This document shows positions 51,316-60,048 of a stretch of 64,000 nucleotides of DNA, piece after piece. The position numbers and the translations under genes were made by a program. Each line of letters opens with the position of its first letter. The first letter of the stretch is position 1. The notes under the pieces are model-generated. The model did no database searches. It was not told where the DNA came from and saw only the letters and a list, made by a program, of their open reading frames with translations. The stretch comes from an uncultured Bacteroides sp. (GTDB taxonomy: Bacteria > Bacteroidota > Bacteroidia > Bacteroidales > Bacteroidaceae). The stretch is from NCBI RefSeq assembly GCF_959029255.1, contig NZ_CAUFUE010000019.1, positions 31,770 through 95,769 of the forward strand. Direction: 5' to 3'.

Positions 51316-51381
51316 CATGAGGTGGTCTCAAGACAGAAAAACGACTATCATTTTGTTCTGTCATCCTGAGACAACCTCATG
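51316..51381. repeat. REP-like hairpin after the third SusC/SusD operon
   Basis: CATGAGGTGGTCTCAAGACAG (51316-51336) pairs with TTCTGTCATCCTGAGACAAC onward (51356-51381), with a few mismatches and gaps. It shares the GTCATCCTGA word with the hairpins at 2681 and 44561. It starts 16 bases after the last stop of the minus-strand operon and is probably its transcript end. Confidence 0.7.
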
Positions 51382-51396
51382 AATTGAAAATGTATG

Positions 51397-52098
51397 TTAT
51401 TGTTCTACAACAAATTCCTTATAATCTGTATAGAAGAGGTCGACCGTAGTCTCTTCCGGAAGGAAAACACTGCGGTAGCGTACCTTACTACCGGCTCGTA
51501 CGCCAAAACTACATTCTGTTTCAATAGGCATCAACTTGTGGGTCATTTCTTCCCCGTCCTCCGAGATATACTTGATTTCGGTATACTGTATCTGCGTGGA
51601 CCCTGTGCTCAGCCAAACAATCTTCAGTTGTCCGTCTTTATAGGTCGTACTTGTAAGAATGCGGTTTTGGATGGATTCCTGATAATCGTTACCGTATGCA
51701 CTTCCCAAGGCTTCCACTGTCAGAGACTTGTATTTCATGTTTGCATCATAAATGATGAACTTGAAAGTGGTGGCTATACCCTCGTTCACGTCGGGTATCT
51801 CTATGGAAACAGGGTCGGAACGTAGCGGATGCTCCGGGTCGCGCACCAGAGGAATGCAGATGGAGTCAGTGTCCCCGTTGTATTTCACAACCAGGTTTTT
51901 GGCTTTGACATCCGAAAACCAGACATCTGCCAAGACACGGTTCTTACCGGAAAACATGTGTATGGAGTCCGGTTTGCCCAAATAGATTTGTTCTCCCCGG
52001 TCCAAATAAGGTTCGTGCAGATGATTGATGTCCGTACATGAAAAGAATGTGGTCAATCCTGCCAATCCTATCAGCGATATGTATAATTTGCTTTTCAT
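51397..52098 (-). CDS. DUF4998-like lipoprotein
   Basis: A 233-residue lipoprotein (MKSKLYISLIGLAGLTTFFSC) with beta-strands, including YLGKPDSIHMFSGKNRVLADVWFSDVKAKNLVVKYNGD and YSLTVEALGSAYGNDYQESIQNR-type segments that match the DUF4998 family found next to SusC/SusD pairs. It is the last gene of a SusC-SusD-DUF5000-DUF4998 operon, 11 bases after its neighbour. Probably a surface glycan-binding or transporter-accessory protein. Confidence 0.75.
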   Translation of the reverse strand: MKSKLYISLIGLAGLTTFFSCTDINHLHEPYLDRGEQIYLGKPDSIHMFSGKNRVLADVWFSDVKAKNLVVKYNGDTDSICIPLVRDPEHPLRSDPVSIEIPDVNEGIATTFKFIIYDANMKYKSLTVEALGSAYGNDYQESIQNRILTSTTYKDGQLKIVWLSTGSTQIQYTEIKYISEDGEEMTHKLMPIETECSFGVRAGSKVRYRSVFLPEETTVDLFYTDYKEFVVEQ

Positions 52099-52109
52099 AA
52101 TCTATATTT

Positions 52110-53351
52110 TTAGTTTTCTGCTAAACTGCCATAAAAAGTTAACTCTGCCATGTGGATGAAGTCTTTTACGCCTCCCCATGTTTCTTCCACTTCTATGCGA
52201 ATCCATTGTACGGCGGGTGCCTCGATGGGTATCAGCACATCTTCCCCGTTGTTGCCCACTGCCTGGTCGTCGGAGTTGGTCTGCTGTAGAGGAAGTCCGG
52301 AAGGTTTCGTTGATGTAAATTCCGTCAATAAAATCCAGCCGTTGTTAGGGTCGGTGATGTCCAGTATCACACCGCCGCTTGTGGCAGGTACTCCATACAC
52401 TTTGAAGCGTTTGGGGTTGCCATGTGCAAATAGATACTTCCAACTGCTTCCTCCGGTGCGTTGGTAATACTTGAAGCGGCTCAGTTTCACCAGGCGTCCC
52501 AAATTCATACCGAAGTTGAAAGGCCATTTCTGACCTACTTTTGAGTGGTAATGGTCATCATTGGTTCCCCAACTATTGTTCCATAATTTTCCATACGGAG
52601 TTTTGGAACTGTTGTACACTCCCGGGTCACCATATCCCGGTACCACATATTTAGCAAACCTGTCCGAAGGGATTTGGATTTCGTAGATGGGATAGAATGT
52701 CTCGTCTTTCACATCGGTCTGGTTTCCCCAATGGTCGGTGATGGTGATGGCAAAGCGTCTTCCTTCCGTTTCCGAAGTTTCGGTGGAATAACCACGCACG
52801 AAGCCGACACCTTCCGCCGCTTTGGTATAGAAGTTTTGTGCACTCACCATCTCTCCGTATTCGTTGGGGGTGGTTACGGAAATGGTGATTTCTTCTTCTG
52901 TTTCATTCTTCCATTTCAGGCTTAAACCACCGAAGTCGCTTGCCACCTGCATTTCATCAAAGATTTTGTATATGGGGTTGTCCAACGGAGTGACTTTTAC
53001 AATCACCGGTTCGGACTCATTGCCGCTTCTGTCTACGGTGGTCACTTTGATGTCGTGTTCGGCTGCCTTTCCAAATCCAAGTACTTCCAACTCGTTTACA
53101 TAGGCCGATGCCTTTACTTCCATATCTTTGCCGTTGTTCAGTTTATAGGTAGCCTTTACATAAAGTAAATCTTCGTCAGCCGGTAAATCATAGCTTATTA
53201 CAGATTTGCCTTCTTTATTGGTTACGTTGTAATTACTGATTGTTCCCGGTGCCACGGTATCTATCGCATATTGCCCTTTTTCAACTTCGGTGCAAGCACT
53301 TACTATAAGAAAAACAGCTAACAGGCTTCCTAGTTTTAATAGATGTTTCAT
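52110..53351 (-). CDS. DUF4959/DUF5126/DUF5000 surface lipoprotein
   Basis: A 413-residue lipoprotein (MKHLLKLGSLLAVFLIVSAC). The first part is fibronectin-like (GTISNYNVTNKEGKSVISYDLPADEDLLYVKATYKLNNG), the middle matches DUF5126-type regions (VASDFGGLSLKWKNETEEEITISV), and the C-terminus resembles DUF5000, a discoidin-like carbohydrate-binding fold (LSRFKYYQRTGGSSWKY, GNPKRFKVYGV, VQWIRIEVEETWGG). Such proteins accompany SusC/SusD and bind glycan at the surface. The name rests on recalled family patterns. It is followed by the DUF4998-like gene. Confidence 0.75.
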   Translation of the reverse strand: MKHLLKLGSLLAVFLIVSACTEVEKGQYAIDTVAPGTISNYNVTNKEGKSVISYDLPADEDLLYVKATYKLNNGKDMEVKASAYVNELEVLGFGKAAEHDIKVTTVDRSGNESEPVIVKVTPLDNPIYKIFDEMQVASDFGGLSLKWKNETEEEITISVTTPNEYGEMVSAQNFYTKAAEGVGFVRGYSTETSETEGRRFAITITDHWGNQTDVKDETFYPIYEIQIPSDRFAKYVVPGYGDPGVYNSSKTPYGKLWNNSWGTNDDHYHSKVGQKWPFNFGMNLGRLVKLSRFKYYQRTGGSSWKYLFAHGNPKRFKVYGVPATSGGVILDITDPNNGWILLTEFTSTKPSGLPLQQTNSDDQAVGNNGEDVLIPIEAPAVQWIRIEVEETWGGVKDFIHMAELTFYGSLAEN

Positions 53352-53383
53352 GATATATATATGTTTTTATTTGCGTACAACAT

Positions 53384-55330
53384 TTATTGCCATCCCGGAT
53401 TTTGTACTAGGTTCGGATTGGCTAGGAGGGTGGATTCCTGAATGGGGAACAGGTAATCCTTGGAACCGAACTTCGGCTTGAACATGGTCGTCACGGTGTA
53501 GTATTCCTCGGCTGTGACGCCTTCCGTATTCCAACCTTTGACTGGTTCGTTCATGAAAGTTGTCAATAGTTTCCAGCGACGTTTGTCATAATATGCCTTT
53601 CCTTCAAATGCTAATTCTATCAGGCGTTCCCTACGGATGATTTCGCGCATGCCTCCCTTGGTTTTGTATTTGCTTTTATATTGCGGGCGGGCGTATGTGT
53701 TCCAGGTCTCTTTGATTCCTTTAAGACCGGCACGGTTGCGGATTTTATCTACATACTCGATGGAGAGGTCGTCGGAAGCCGAGTTGTCGTTGGGCAGGCA
53801 TTCGTTGATGGCTTCGGCATAGAGCAGATAAAGGTCGCCCAGGCGCATGATGGGGAATGGGAAACGGTCGTTCTTCCAAGAGCCGGAGGTGGTGACGCTA
53901 CAATCGATGGAAATGAATTTCTTGTCGAAATATCCTGTTCCCGAATAGTTGATGATACCGTTCTTTCCGGCATCTTCGCCTGCATAGCTGAATATCTTGT
54001 GCTGTTTCATTTCGTCAGAGGTCAGTCCGTCTATGCCGGACAGATAGAACAAGCCCCGGTTGAAACCTACATTGGCATAAAAACGCGGTTCACGGTCGAG
54101 GTGCAACTTGGCTGTACGTTCACCGACTACGGCATAGCGATAGTGGCTCTGGGGGATGGTGGCGATGTCATAGCGGTTGTTATAATCCCAAGTTTCGTCT
54201 TCATCGATGGGCAAACCGTTTTTAGTATAATAGTTCTCCACCGTGCGGAGTGTCGGTCCATGTTGTGAATTGGCTCCGGCCGTACGGAAATAACTCTGAT
54301 TGATGGTTATCAGGATATTGCGTACAATGCTGTTGTTGTCATTGCGGCTGTCTCCCCAAATCAGTTCATTGTTCCATTTGGCGGTCATCACTTTGTTCAG
54401 GGCATTCATCTGGCGGGTCTCGAAAGACATGGCGGACGGGGCCGCGTAGTCATTGATGGTGTAAAGTGCTCTTTCACCGGGGCCATTCAATGTGATGTCA
54501 CAGAACTCTACTGCCTCTTTGCAAGCCTGGCGTGCTCTTTCCCACTTTTGCGGGTCGTATTCAGGGTTAATCAGTTGTACGCCCCTGTTGTCCTTAAAGT
54601 TGGTATAGTCGGCATTGCCGTTGAACAGCGGACTGGCGGCGGTTACCAAAATCTTGGCTTTCATGGCATAGGCTATCGCACCATTGATGCGTCCGGCATC
54701 GGAAATGGGATTTTCGGTTCTCGGAGGCAGTTCGTCCTTGGCTTCGTCGATTAACTGGACGATGTAATCCACTACCTCTTCAAAAGGTTCGCGATATATC
54801 TGCATTTCTTTCTCCGTAGCATCAATAGGCAGGTTTTCCTTTATCAAAGGGATGGGACCGTATAGCTCGGCCAGATACCAGTGATAATAGGCTTTCAGGA
54901 ACTTTACCTCGGCAGCCCATTGTGCCCGCAGGCCGGTATCGATGTCTTTCACCAAGTCCAGGTTTTCCAGGAATATGTTGCAGCAACGGAGGGCATCGAA
55001 CAATTTCTTACCTCCTTTGTCTCCATCCCAATAATTATAATTGGGTGAGGAGATATTGTTGCCCACATTCGTGGCATAGTATCTGCTTTCCCGTAATATT
55101 TCATACGCATTCCAGACCTCTTCACCGAGGTTCAGTCCCGGATTGTTATCTACATTTACCCAGTTGGGTAAGAAAGAATAGCATGTATACAGATATTTCT
55201 CCGCTTCTATTCTGTTGCGGAATGCATATTCGATGGTAGCTACGTTATCGGGTACTACGTCCAGATAATCACATGAATTGAGTGAAGTCGCGGCCAACAT
55301 CAAGGCTATGATATAGTTTCTTTTTTTCAT
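53384..55330 (-). CDS. SusD/RagB-like glycan-binding lipoprotein (pair 3)
   Basis: A 648-residue SusD protein (MKKRNYIIALMLAATSLNSC, then DYLDVVPDNVATIEYAF, the usual start). TPR-like helices include AAEVKFLKAYYHWYLAELYGPIPLI; the C-terminal part has RLGDLYLLYAEAINECLPN and RRERLIELAFEGKAYYDKRRW, ending LFPIQESTLLANPNLVQNPGW. It follows SusC3 by 16 bases. It is larger than SusD1 and SusD2 and belongs to a separate locus with no enzyme in the operon, so its glycan cannot be named. Confidence 0.95.
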   Translation of the reverse strand: MKKRNYIIALMLAATSLNSCDYLDVVPDNVATIEYAFRNRIEAEKYLYTCYSFLPNWVNVDNNPGLNLGEEVWNAYEILRESRYYATNVGNNISSPNYNYWDGDKGGKKLFDALRCCNIFLENLDLVKDIDTGLRAQWAAEVKFLKAYYHWYLAELYGPIPLIKENLPIDATEKEMQIYREPFEEVVDYIVQLIDEAKDELPPRTENPISDAGRINGAIAYAMKAKILVTAASPLFNGNADYTNFKDNRGVQLINPEYDPQKWERARQACKEAVEFCDITLNGPGERALYTINDYAAPSAMSFETRQMNALNKVMTAKWNNELIWGDSRNDNNSIVRNILITINQSYFRTAGANSQHGPTLRTVENYYTKNGLPIDEDETWDYNNRYDIATIPQSHYRYAVVGERTAKLHLDREPRFYANVGFNRGLFYLSGIDGLTSDEMKQHKIFSYAGEDAGKNGIINYSGTGYFDKKFISIDCSVTTSGSWKNDRFPFPIMRLGDLYLLYAEAINECLPNDNSASDDLSIEYVDKIRNRAGLKGIKETWNTYARPQYKSKYKTKGGMREIIRRERLIELAFEGKAYYDKRRWKLLTTFMNEPVKGWNTEGVTAEEYYTVTTMFKPKFGSKDYLFPIQESTLLANPNLVQNPGWQ

Positions 55331-55346
55331 GATAATCTAATTGTTT

Positions 55347-58300
55347 TTAAAATCCTACTTGGATACCGATATTATGAACTCTTTGTATGGGATATCCTAA
55401 ACCGTTGCCCGCCATTTCCGGGTCCCACAGGTCAAATTTACTAAAGGATAGAAGGTTGCTTCCACTGTAATAAATTCTCAGCTTGGACATGAACATTTTC
55501 TTTATTAACTTCTGTGGGAATGAATATCCTACTTCTACAGACTTCAGGCGTAGGAATGAACCGTCTTGCATGAACCAGGTGCTGGTACGGTTGTTGTTCG
55601 AAATGACCGTGTTGCTTAAACGCGGCCACAGTGCATGCAGGTTCCGGTTATTCTCGCTCCAGTGGTTGTCGGCGTATGCTTGTAACAGTTGGTTTTGTCC
55701 CAGGCCGCTTAAGTCGGTGTCGTCTATAAACGGATGGGTAGTTCCTGTCTTGTTACCTACATTCAGCCAAAAGGATTCACGGGCAAGGCCTTGGAAGAAA
55801 CAAGAAACATCGAGCCCTTTGTATCCTGCCGAGAGTCCGAAACCATATACTATCTCCGGGTCGGTAGGGAAACCTATCGGCACTTGGTCGGCATCTGAAA
55901 TGATGCCGTCGTTGTTTATATCCTTGTATTTGATGTCACCTGCCATATATTCACCAAATTGAGCAGGCGAATTAGCGATATCTTGCTCGTCAACAAACAA
56001 ACGTTCTGCCACATATCCCCATCTCTGGCTGATGGAACGTCCTACTCTTGAACGCCACGGGGTTTTGGAATAATCGTTCTCTTCATATTTGGTCACTTTG
56101 CTGGTGGCATAGGTGAAATTAAATCGTCCTTGCATCCAAAAGTCTTTGTTGAAAGAGTAATTGTAGTCGGCCGACATATCGAAACCGGAACTTTCGGCTT
56201 CGCCCACATTGGCTCGTACATCGGCTTGGAGTCCCATGGTTGAGGGAACACCGGAGCGGGTTTGCAGGATATTGGTTCGCTTCTCGCGGAAGTAATCCAT
56301 TTGTACGTCTACCGCGTTCAGCAGGTTGAACTCAGCTCCCACATTCAGCTTTCTGGCAATTTCCCATGTGATGTAGGGGTTGGCGTAGCGTTTAATGGCA
56401 ATACCGTTTTTGGAAGTATTGAACTCCGTACCGAAGGTATATCCGTAGCTGCTTTCGTTCATACCTACTTCAGACAAATAGAAAAAACGGTCATCGTTGC
56501 TGCCAATGGCATCGTTTCCAACCAGACCGTAGGTGGCTTTCCACTTCAGGTTGGGTAACACTTTAGTAATCCATCCTTTATAGAATTTCTCATTGGACAT
56601 GACGTAACCTAAGCCGACGGAGGGGAAGAAGCCAAAGCGTTCGTTGTCGGCAAAGCGTTCGGAACCGTTATAACCGAAGTTGGCTTCTAAGAAATAACGG
56701 TTGTCGTAGGCATAGGTGAAACGTCCGGAAAGTCCCATGTTGCGGTAGGGTAGTGAAAGTTGCAGGGAAGAGGCGTTTGCGTTCAGCCTGTTTTGTAGGG
56801 TGAAAATCAGCATTCCGCTTACTGCATGCTTTTCATTGAAAGTACGGTCGTAGCTTACTGCCGCTTCCATGTAAGTATTGGTCGTGATATTCTTTCCGCC
56901 TTCATTATACCCCAGGTATTCAGTCCCTTTATCAGGATTAAGCTCGGATAGAATATAGGAGTCGTCAATGGGGTTATAGTTTCCTGCCATATAATAGAAA
57001 GGTTCGTAATAACGCGATACATCAAAAGATGCATCCCTGGTGGTACTGAACAATGCCCTGGCTTTTAATCCTTTGGTGATAAACTTCAAGTCCTGGTTCA
57101 TTTCGAATTGTGCCAGAATCTTTGAGGCGCTCTTGTCTTTATATCCCTTTACCATGTCGGCATAAGGGTTAATATAAAGTGAAGTGCCTTCTGCATAAGC
57201 GTTACCGAACATTATATGCTGAACATGCTCTGTGGATTTGGTCTGCGGGTAGTAAGCGGGGAACTCCACAGGGGAGGTTTGCATGATTTTATTATATAAG
57301 GTGGTACCGCCGTCAATGGGACCGGTCTGGTCTTCAATGGTTGTGTAGAGACGCACCACCATTTTAGTCGTTTTGGTGACGTTGATATTTACATTCGAAC
57401 GAACCGAATAACGTTTCACGTTGATATTGCTGTTGAAGTTATTTCTTTTATCCACTTTCATCAGACCGTGGTCCTGATTGAAAGTAGCGGCCACATAGTA
57501 ACGTGCCACGGAACCACCGCCACTCAGGTTCAAATTATAGCGTTGATTGGCGACAACATCCTTCATCATCATGCTATACCAGTCTGTTGCCGGATACATA
57601 TAGGGATTGGTGCCGGCAATGGTATTGGCTATTTTTTCTTGGGAATAAGGAACGCCTCCCAGCGGATTACGTGTACGGAAAGCTTCATTGCGAAGTTCCA
57701 TATAGGTAATAGGATCGGCTAAGTCTACTTTGCTTGTTGGGGATGAGATAGAATTTTCAATACGGAATTCTACCTTGGCTCTGCCTTCCTTGCCTTCTTT
57801 TGTCGTGACTAAAATAACGCCGTTGGCTCCACGGGCTCCATATAACGCTGTTGCTGTGGCATCTTTCATGATAGAGAAACTTGCAATGTCATCCGGTTGC
57901 AGGCGGGATAAGTCGGAAGAAGTTATTTCCAGACCATCCATTAGAATAAGGGGGCCTTTGGCATAACCGAAAGTGGTGACACCACGAATGAAAAAGTCAG
58001 CATTATCCATGCCGGGCTCACCGCTACGTTGATAAGAGATTAAACCTGCCACGCGTCCGGCCAAAGCTGTGGTAAGATTGGATGTAGGGGCTTTTAATTC
58101 TGCCGGCTTTATTGCTGATACAGAGGCGAGAACACTCTCTTTCTTTTGTTTGGCGAATGCGACAACGGTTACTTCTTCCAGTTCATCCGCTTGTTCCTTG
58201 AGTTGGACTACTTTGTCACGGCGTATTACACTTGCAGAAATGACCTTTGTTTCCATTCCCAAATAAGAGATTTCTAAAATAGCGTTGGAGTTTACTTCTA

Positions 58301-58583
58301 TGGAGAAGTTTCCGTCGATATCGGTAGTGACTCCTTGTGGAGTACCTTGGATTACAATGGCTGCGCCGGGCAATGGCTCTCCTACGGAATCAATGACTTT
58401 CCCCGTTATTTTTACTTTTTGTTGTGTTACCGCATGGCTGGCTGTAACTTCCTGTATACCTGTACTTGGGAAGCTGTTGGCTAATAGCGGAGACGATGCA
58501 ATGGACAAAATCGTTACCATCAATCCTCGGCATAGTTGCCGGTTTACTTGCTGACGTAACGAAAATGGTGTGTCGTTTTTCAT
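55347..58583 (-). CDS. SusC/RagA-like TonB-dependent transporter (pair 3)
   Basis: A 1078-residue outer-membrane transporter. The N-terminal leader is longer than usual (MKNDTPFSLRQQVNRQLCRG before the hydrophobic stretch), followed by a carboxypeptidase-regulatory-like domain (KITGKVIDSVGEPLPGAAIVIQG), a plug with YGARGANGVILVTTK, and a barrel ending VHNIGIQVGF. It heads the SusC3-SusD3-DUF5000-DUF4998 operon. No regulator, enzyme or sigma/anti-sigma pair lies next to it, so its control is unknown. The SusC1/SusC2 operator motif is not found upstream. Confidence 0.96.
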   Translation of the reverse strand: MKNDTPFSLRQQVNRQLCRGLMVTILSIASSPLLANSFPSTGIQEVTASHAVTQQKVKITGKVIDSVGEPLPGAAIVIQGTPQGVTTDIDGNFSIEVNSNAILEISYLGMETKVISASVIRRDKVVQLKEQADELEEVTVVAFAKQKKESVLASVSAIKPAELKAPTSNLTTALAGRVAGLISYQRSGEPGMDNADFFIRGVTTFGYAKGPLILMDGLEITSSDLSRLQPDDIASFSIMKDATATALYGARGANGVILVTTKEGKEGRAKVEFRIENSISSPTSKVDLADPITYMELRNEAFRTRNPLGGVPYSQEKIANTIAGTNPYMYPATDWYSMMMKDVVANQRYNLNLSGGGSVARYYVAATFNQDHGLMKVDKRNNFNSNINVKRYSVRSNVNINVTKTTKMVVRLYTTIEDQTGPIDGGTTLYNKIMQTSPVEFPAYYPQTKSTEHVQHIMFGNAYAEGTSLYINPYADMVKGYKDKSASKILAQFEMNQDLKFITKGLKARALFSTTRDASFDVSRYYEPFYYMAGNYNPIDDSYILSELNPDKGTEYLGYNEGGKNITTNTYMEAAVSYDRTFNEKHAVSGMLIFTLQNRLNANASSLQLSLPYRNMGLSGRFTYAYDNRYFLEANFGYNGSERFADNERFGFFPSVGLGYVMSNEKFYKGWITKVLPNLKWKATYGLVGNDAIGSNDDRFFYLSEVGMNESSYGYTFGTEFNTSKNGIAIKRYANPYITWEIARKLNVGAEFNLLNAVDVQMDYFREKRTNILQTRSGVPSTMGLQADVRANVGEAESSGFDMSADYNYSFNKDFWMQGRFNFTYATSKVTKYEENDYSKTPWRSRVGRSISQRWGYVAERLFVDEQDIANSPAQFGEYMAGDIKYKDINNDGIISDADQVPIGFPTDPEIVYGFGLSAGYKGLDVSCFFQGLARESFWLNVGNKTGTTHPFIDDTDLSGLGQNQLLQAYADNHWSENNRNLHALWPRLSNTVISNNNRTSTWFMQDGSFLRLKSVEVGYSFPQKLIKKMFMSKLRIYYSGSNLLSFSKFDLWDPEMAGNGLGYPIQRVHNIGIQVGF

Positions 58584-58647
58584 GCTCTTTTAAGATAAAT
58601 AGTTAAACATTTGAGATTGTGATATTTTTCGAAAAATAATTCTGGCG

Positions 58648-58655
58648 CAAAACTA
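58648..58655 (-). promoter_or_regulatory. -7 promoter element of the third SusC operon
   Basis: Minus-strand TAGTTTTG matches TAnnTTTG, with a leader of about 60 bases before the ATG at 58583. No -33 TTG at the usual spacing is obvious. Confidence 0.45.
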
Positions 58656-58804
58656 ATTAGTGATGATATTGATAGCTTTCAATTTTATATCAAATCCTTG
58701 CAAAAACAAACAGGCTGTTTAAAAAAGGCTCCTAATGTGTATTTGATTGGTGCTAACAAAAGCGGTTGTATGCTTTAAAGTTTGCGAGTTGGTTCATCCT
58801 TTAT

Positions 58805-58812
58805 TATTTTTG
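58805..58812 (+). promoter_or_regulatory. -7 promoter element of the MnmA-like gene
   Basis: TATTTTTG is followed by CATCC and the ATG at 58818, so the transcript would begin at or beside the AUG, the same layout as at the dihydrouridine synthase gene. Confidence 0.5.
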
Positions 58813-58817
58813 CATCC

Positions 58818-59867
58818 ATGAATTCTGATAAACGTGTATTGCTAGGCATGAGCGGTGGTACGGATAGCTCCGTAGCGGCCATGAAGTTGCAGGAGGCAGG
58901 CTATGAAGTAACCGGCGTGACTTTTCGTTTTTATGAAGCCGGAGGTACGGAGTATCTGGAGGATGCACGTGCCTTGGCGGCAAGGCTGGGGATAGAACAC
59001 ATTACGTACGATGCGCGGGATGTTTTCCGCTCACGCATCATCCGCTACTTTGTAGATGAATATATGAGGGGGCATACGCCTGTACCCTGTACCCTCTGCA
59101 ACAATGAATTGAAGTGGCCGCTTCTGATGAAGCTTGCCGATGAGAGGGGGATTTACCGGATTTCTACGGGGCACTATGTGCGCAAAGTCCTGTCAGGTGA
59201 CAAGTATTACATTGCGCCTGCGGCAGATAAGGATAAAGACCAGACTTTTTTTCTTTGGGGATTGAAGCAGGATATCCTGCAACGCATGCTTCTGCCTATG
59301 GGAGAACTCACTAAAAATGATGCGCGTGCCTATGCTGCCGCTCGTGGCTTTGAGCGGGTGGCGACAAAGAAAGATAGTATAGGTGTATGCTTCTGCCCGC
59401 TTGACTATCGTTCTTTTCTGAGACGTGAAGTGCCTGCCCTCCAGTTGCCTGGACGGGGGAAGTTTGTAGATGAACAGGGACGTTTCTTGGGTTGGCACGA
59501 GGGGTATCCTTTCTATACTGTAGGTCAGCGCCGTGGTTTGGGACTCCAACTGAACAGTGCCGTATTTGTGAAAGAAACCAGAAAAGGGAGTAATGAGGTA
59601 GTACTTGCCCCGCTCGCTTCTTTGTATAAAATCGAAATGCGGCTGAAGGACTGGAATCTGGTGGATGAGGAAAAGGTATTTAATTCAGAAAAGATTATAG
59701 TGAAGATACGCTATCGAAAGCAGGCTAATCATTGCAGGGTTATACTGGATGCTGATGGGTACTTGCTGGTTTCATTACTGGAACCTTTGGAAGCGATAGC
59801 TCCCGGACAAGCAGCAGCTTTCTATGATGAAAACGGTTTGTTGCTGGGGGGTGGAATTATCATTTAA
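58818..59867 (+). CDS. mnmA: MnmA-family tRNA 2-thiouridylase (paralogue)
   Basis: A 349-residue ATP-pyrophosphatase that puts sulfur on U34 of Glu, Gln and Lys tRNAs. A longer frame from TTG 58782 is ruled out by the -7 box at 58805-58812. PP-loop SGGTDSS (residues 12-18; most MnmA have SGGVDSS), the catalytic cysteine in CTLCNNELKW (Cys94) and the second in DSIGVCFCPLDYRSFL (Cys191) are in place, as are TGHYVR and GWHEGYPFYTVGQRRGLGL. Bacteroides commonly carries more than one MnmA-like gene; which acts as the main enzyme cannot be told. It is monocistronic and followed by a long inverted repeat. Confidence 0.9.
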   Translation: MNSDKRVLLGMSGGTDSSVAAMKLQEAGYEVTGVTFRFYEAGGTEYLEDARALAARLGIEHITYDARDVFRSRIIRYFVDEYMRGHTPVPCTLCNNELKWPLLMKLADERGIYRISTGHYVRKVLSGDKYYIAPAADKDKDQTFFLWGLKQDILQRMLLPMGELTKNDARAYAAARGFERVATKKDSIGVCFCPLDYRSFLRREVPALQLPGRGKFVDEQGRFLGWHEGYPFYTVGQRRGLGLQLNSAVFVKETRKGSNEVVLAPLASLYKIEMRLKDWNLVDEEKVFNSEKIIVKIRYRKQANHCRVILDADGYLLVSLLEPLEAIAPGQAAAFYDENGLLLGGGIII

Positions 59868-59925
59868 TGCAGGCAATGAAAAGAGGGTATTTCAAAACAA
59901 AAACTAGCTTACTATTTGTTTCTTT

Positions 59926-59993
59926 TTAGGCACAGATTACGCGGATTTCACGGAAAAAAGAAAATCTGTGAAATCCGCGTAATCCGTGCCTAA
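59926..59993. repeat. inverted repeat with 29-bp arms (AGGCACAGATTACGCGGA family)
   Basis: Arms TTAGGCACAGATTACGCGGA onward (59926-59954) and its inverse at 59965-59993 differ at two of 29 positions, with a 10-nt loop. Outer TTCAAAA (59891-59897) and TTTTGACA (60012-60019) lie outside. It sits between the MnmA-like gene and the convergent GH3-type gene and may end both transcripts. Confidence 0.85.
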
Positions 59994-60048
59994 AAGAAAT
60001 CTTCATGTGTATTTTGACACATCTTCTTTTCGTTATATCAAAATGACT

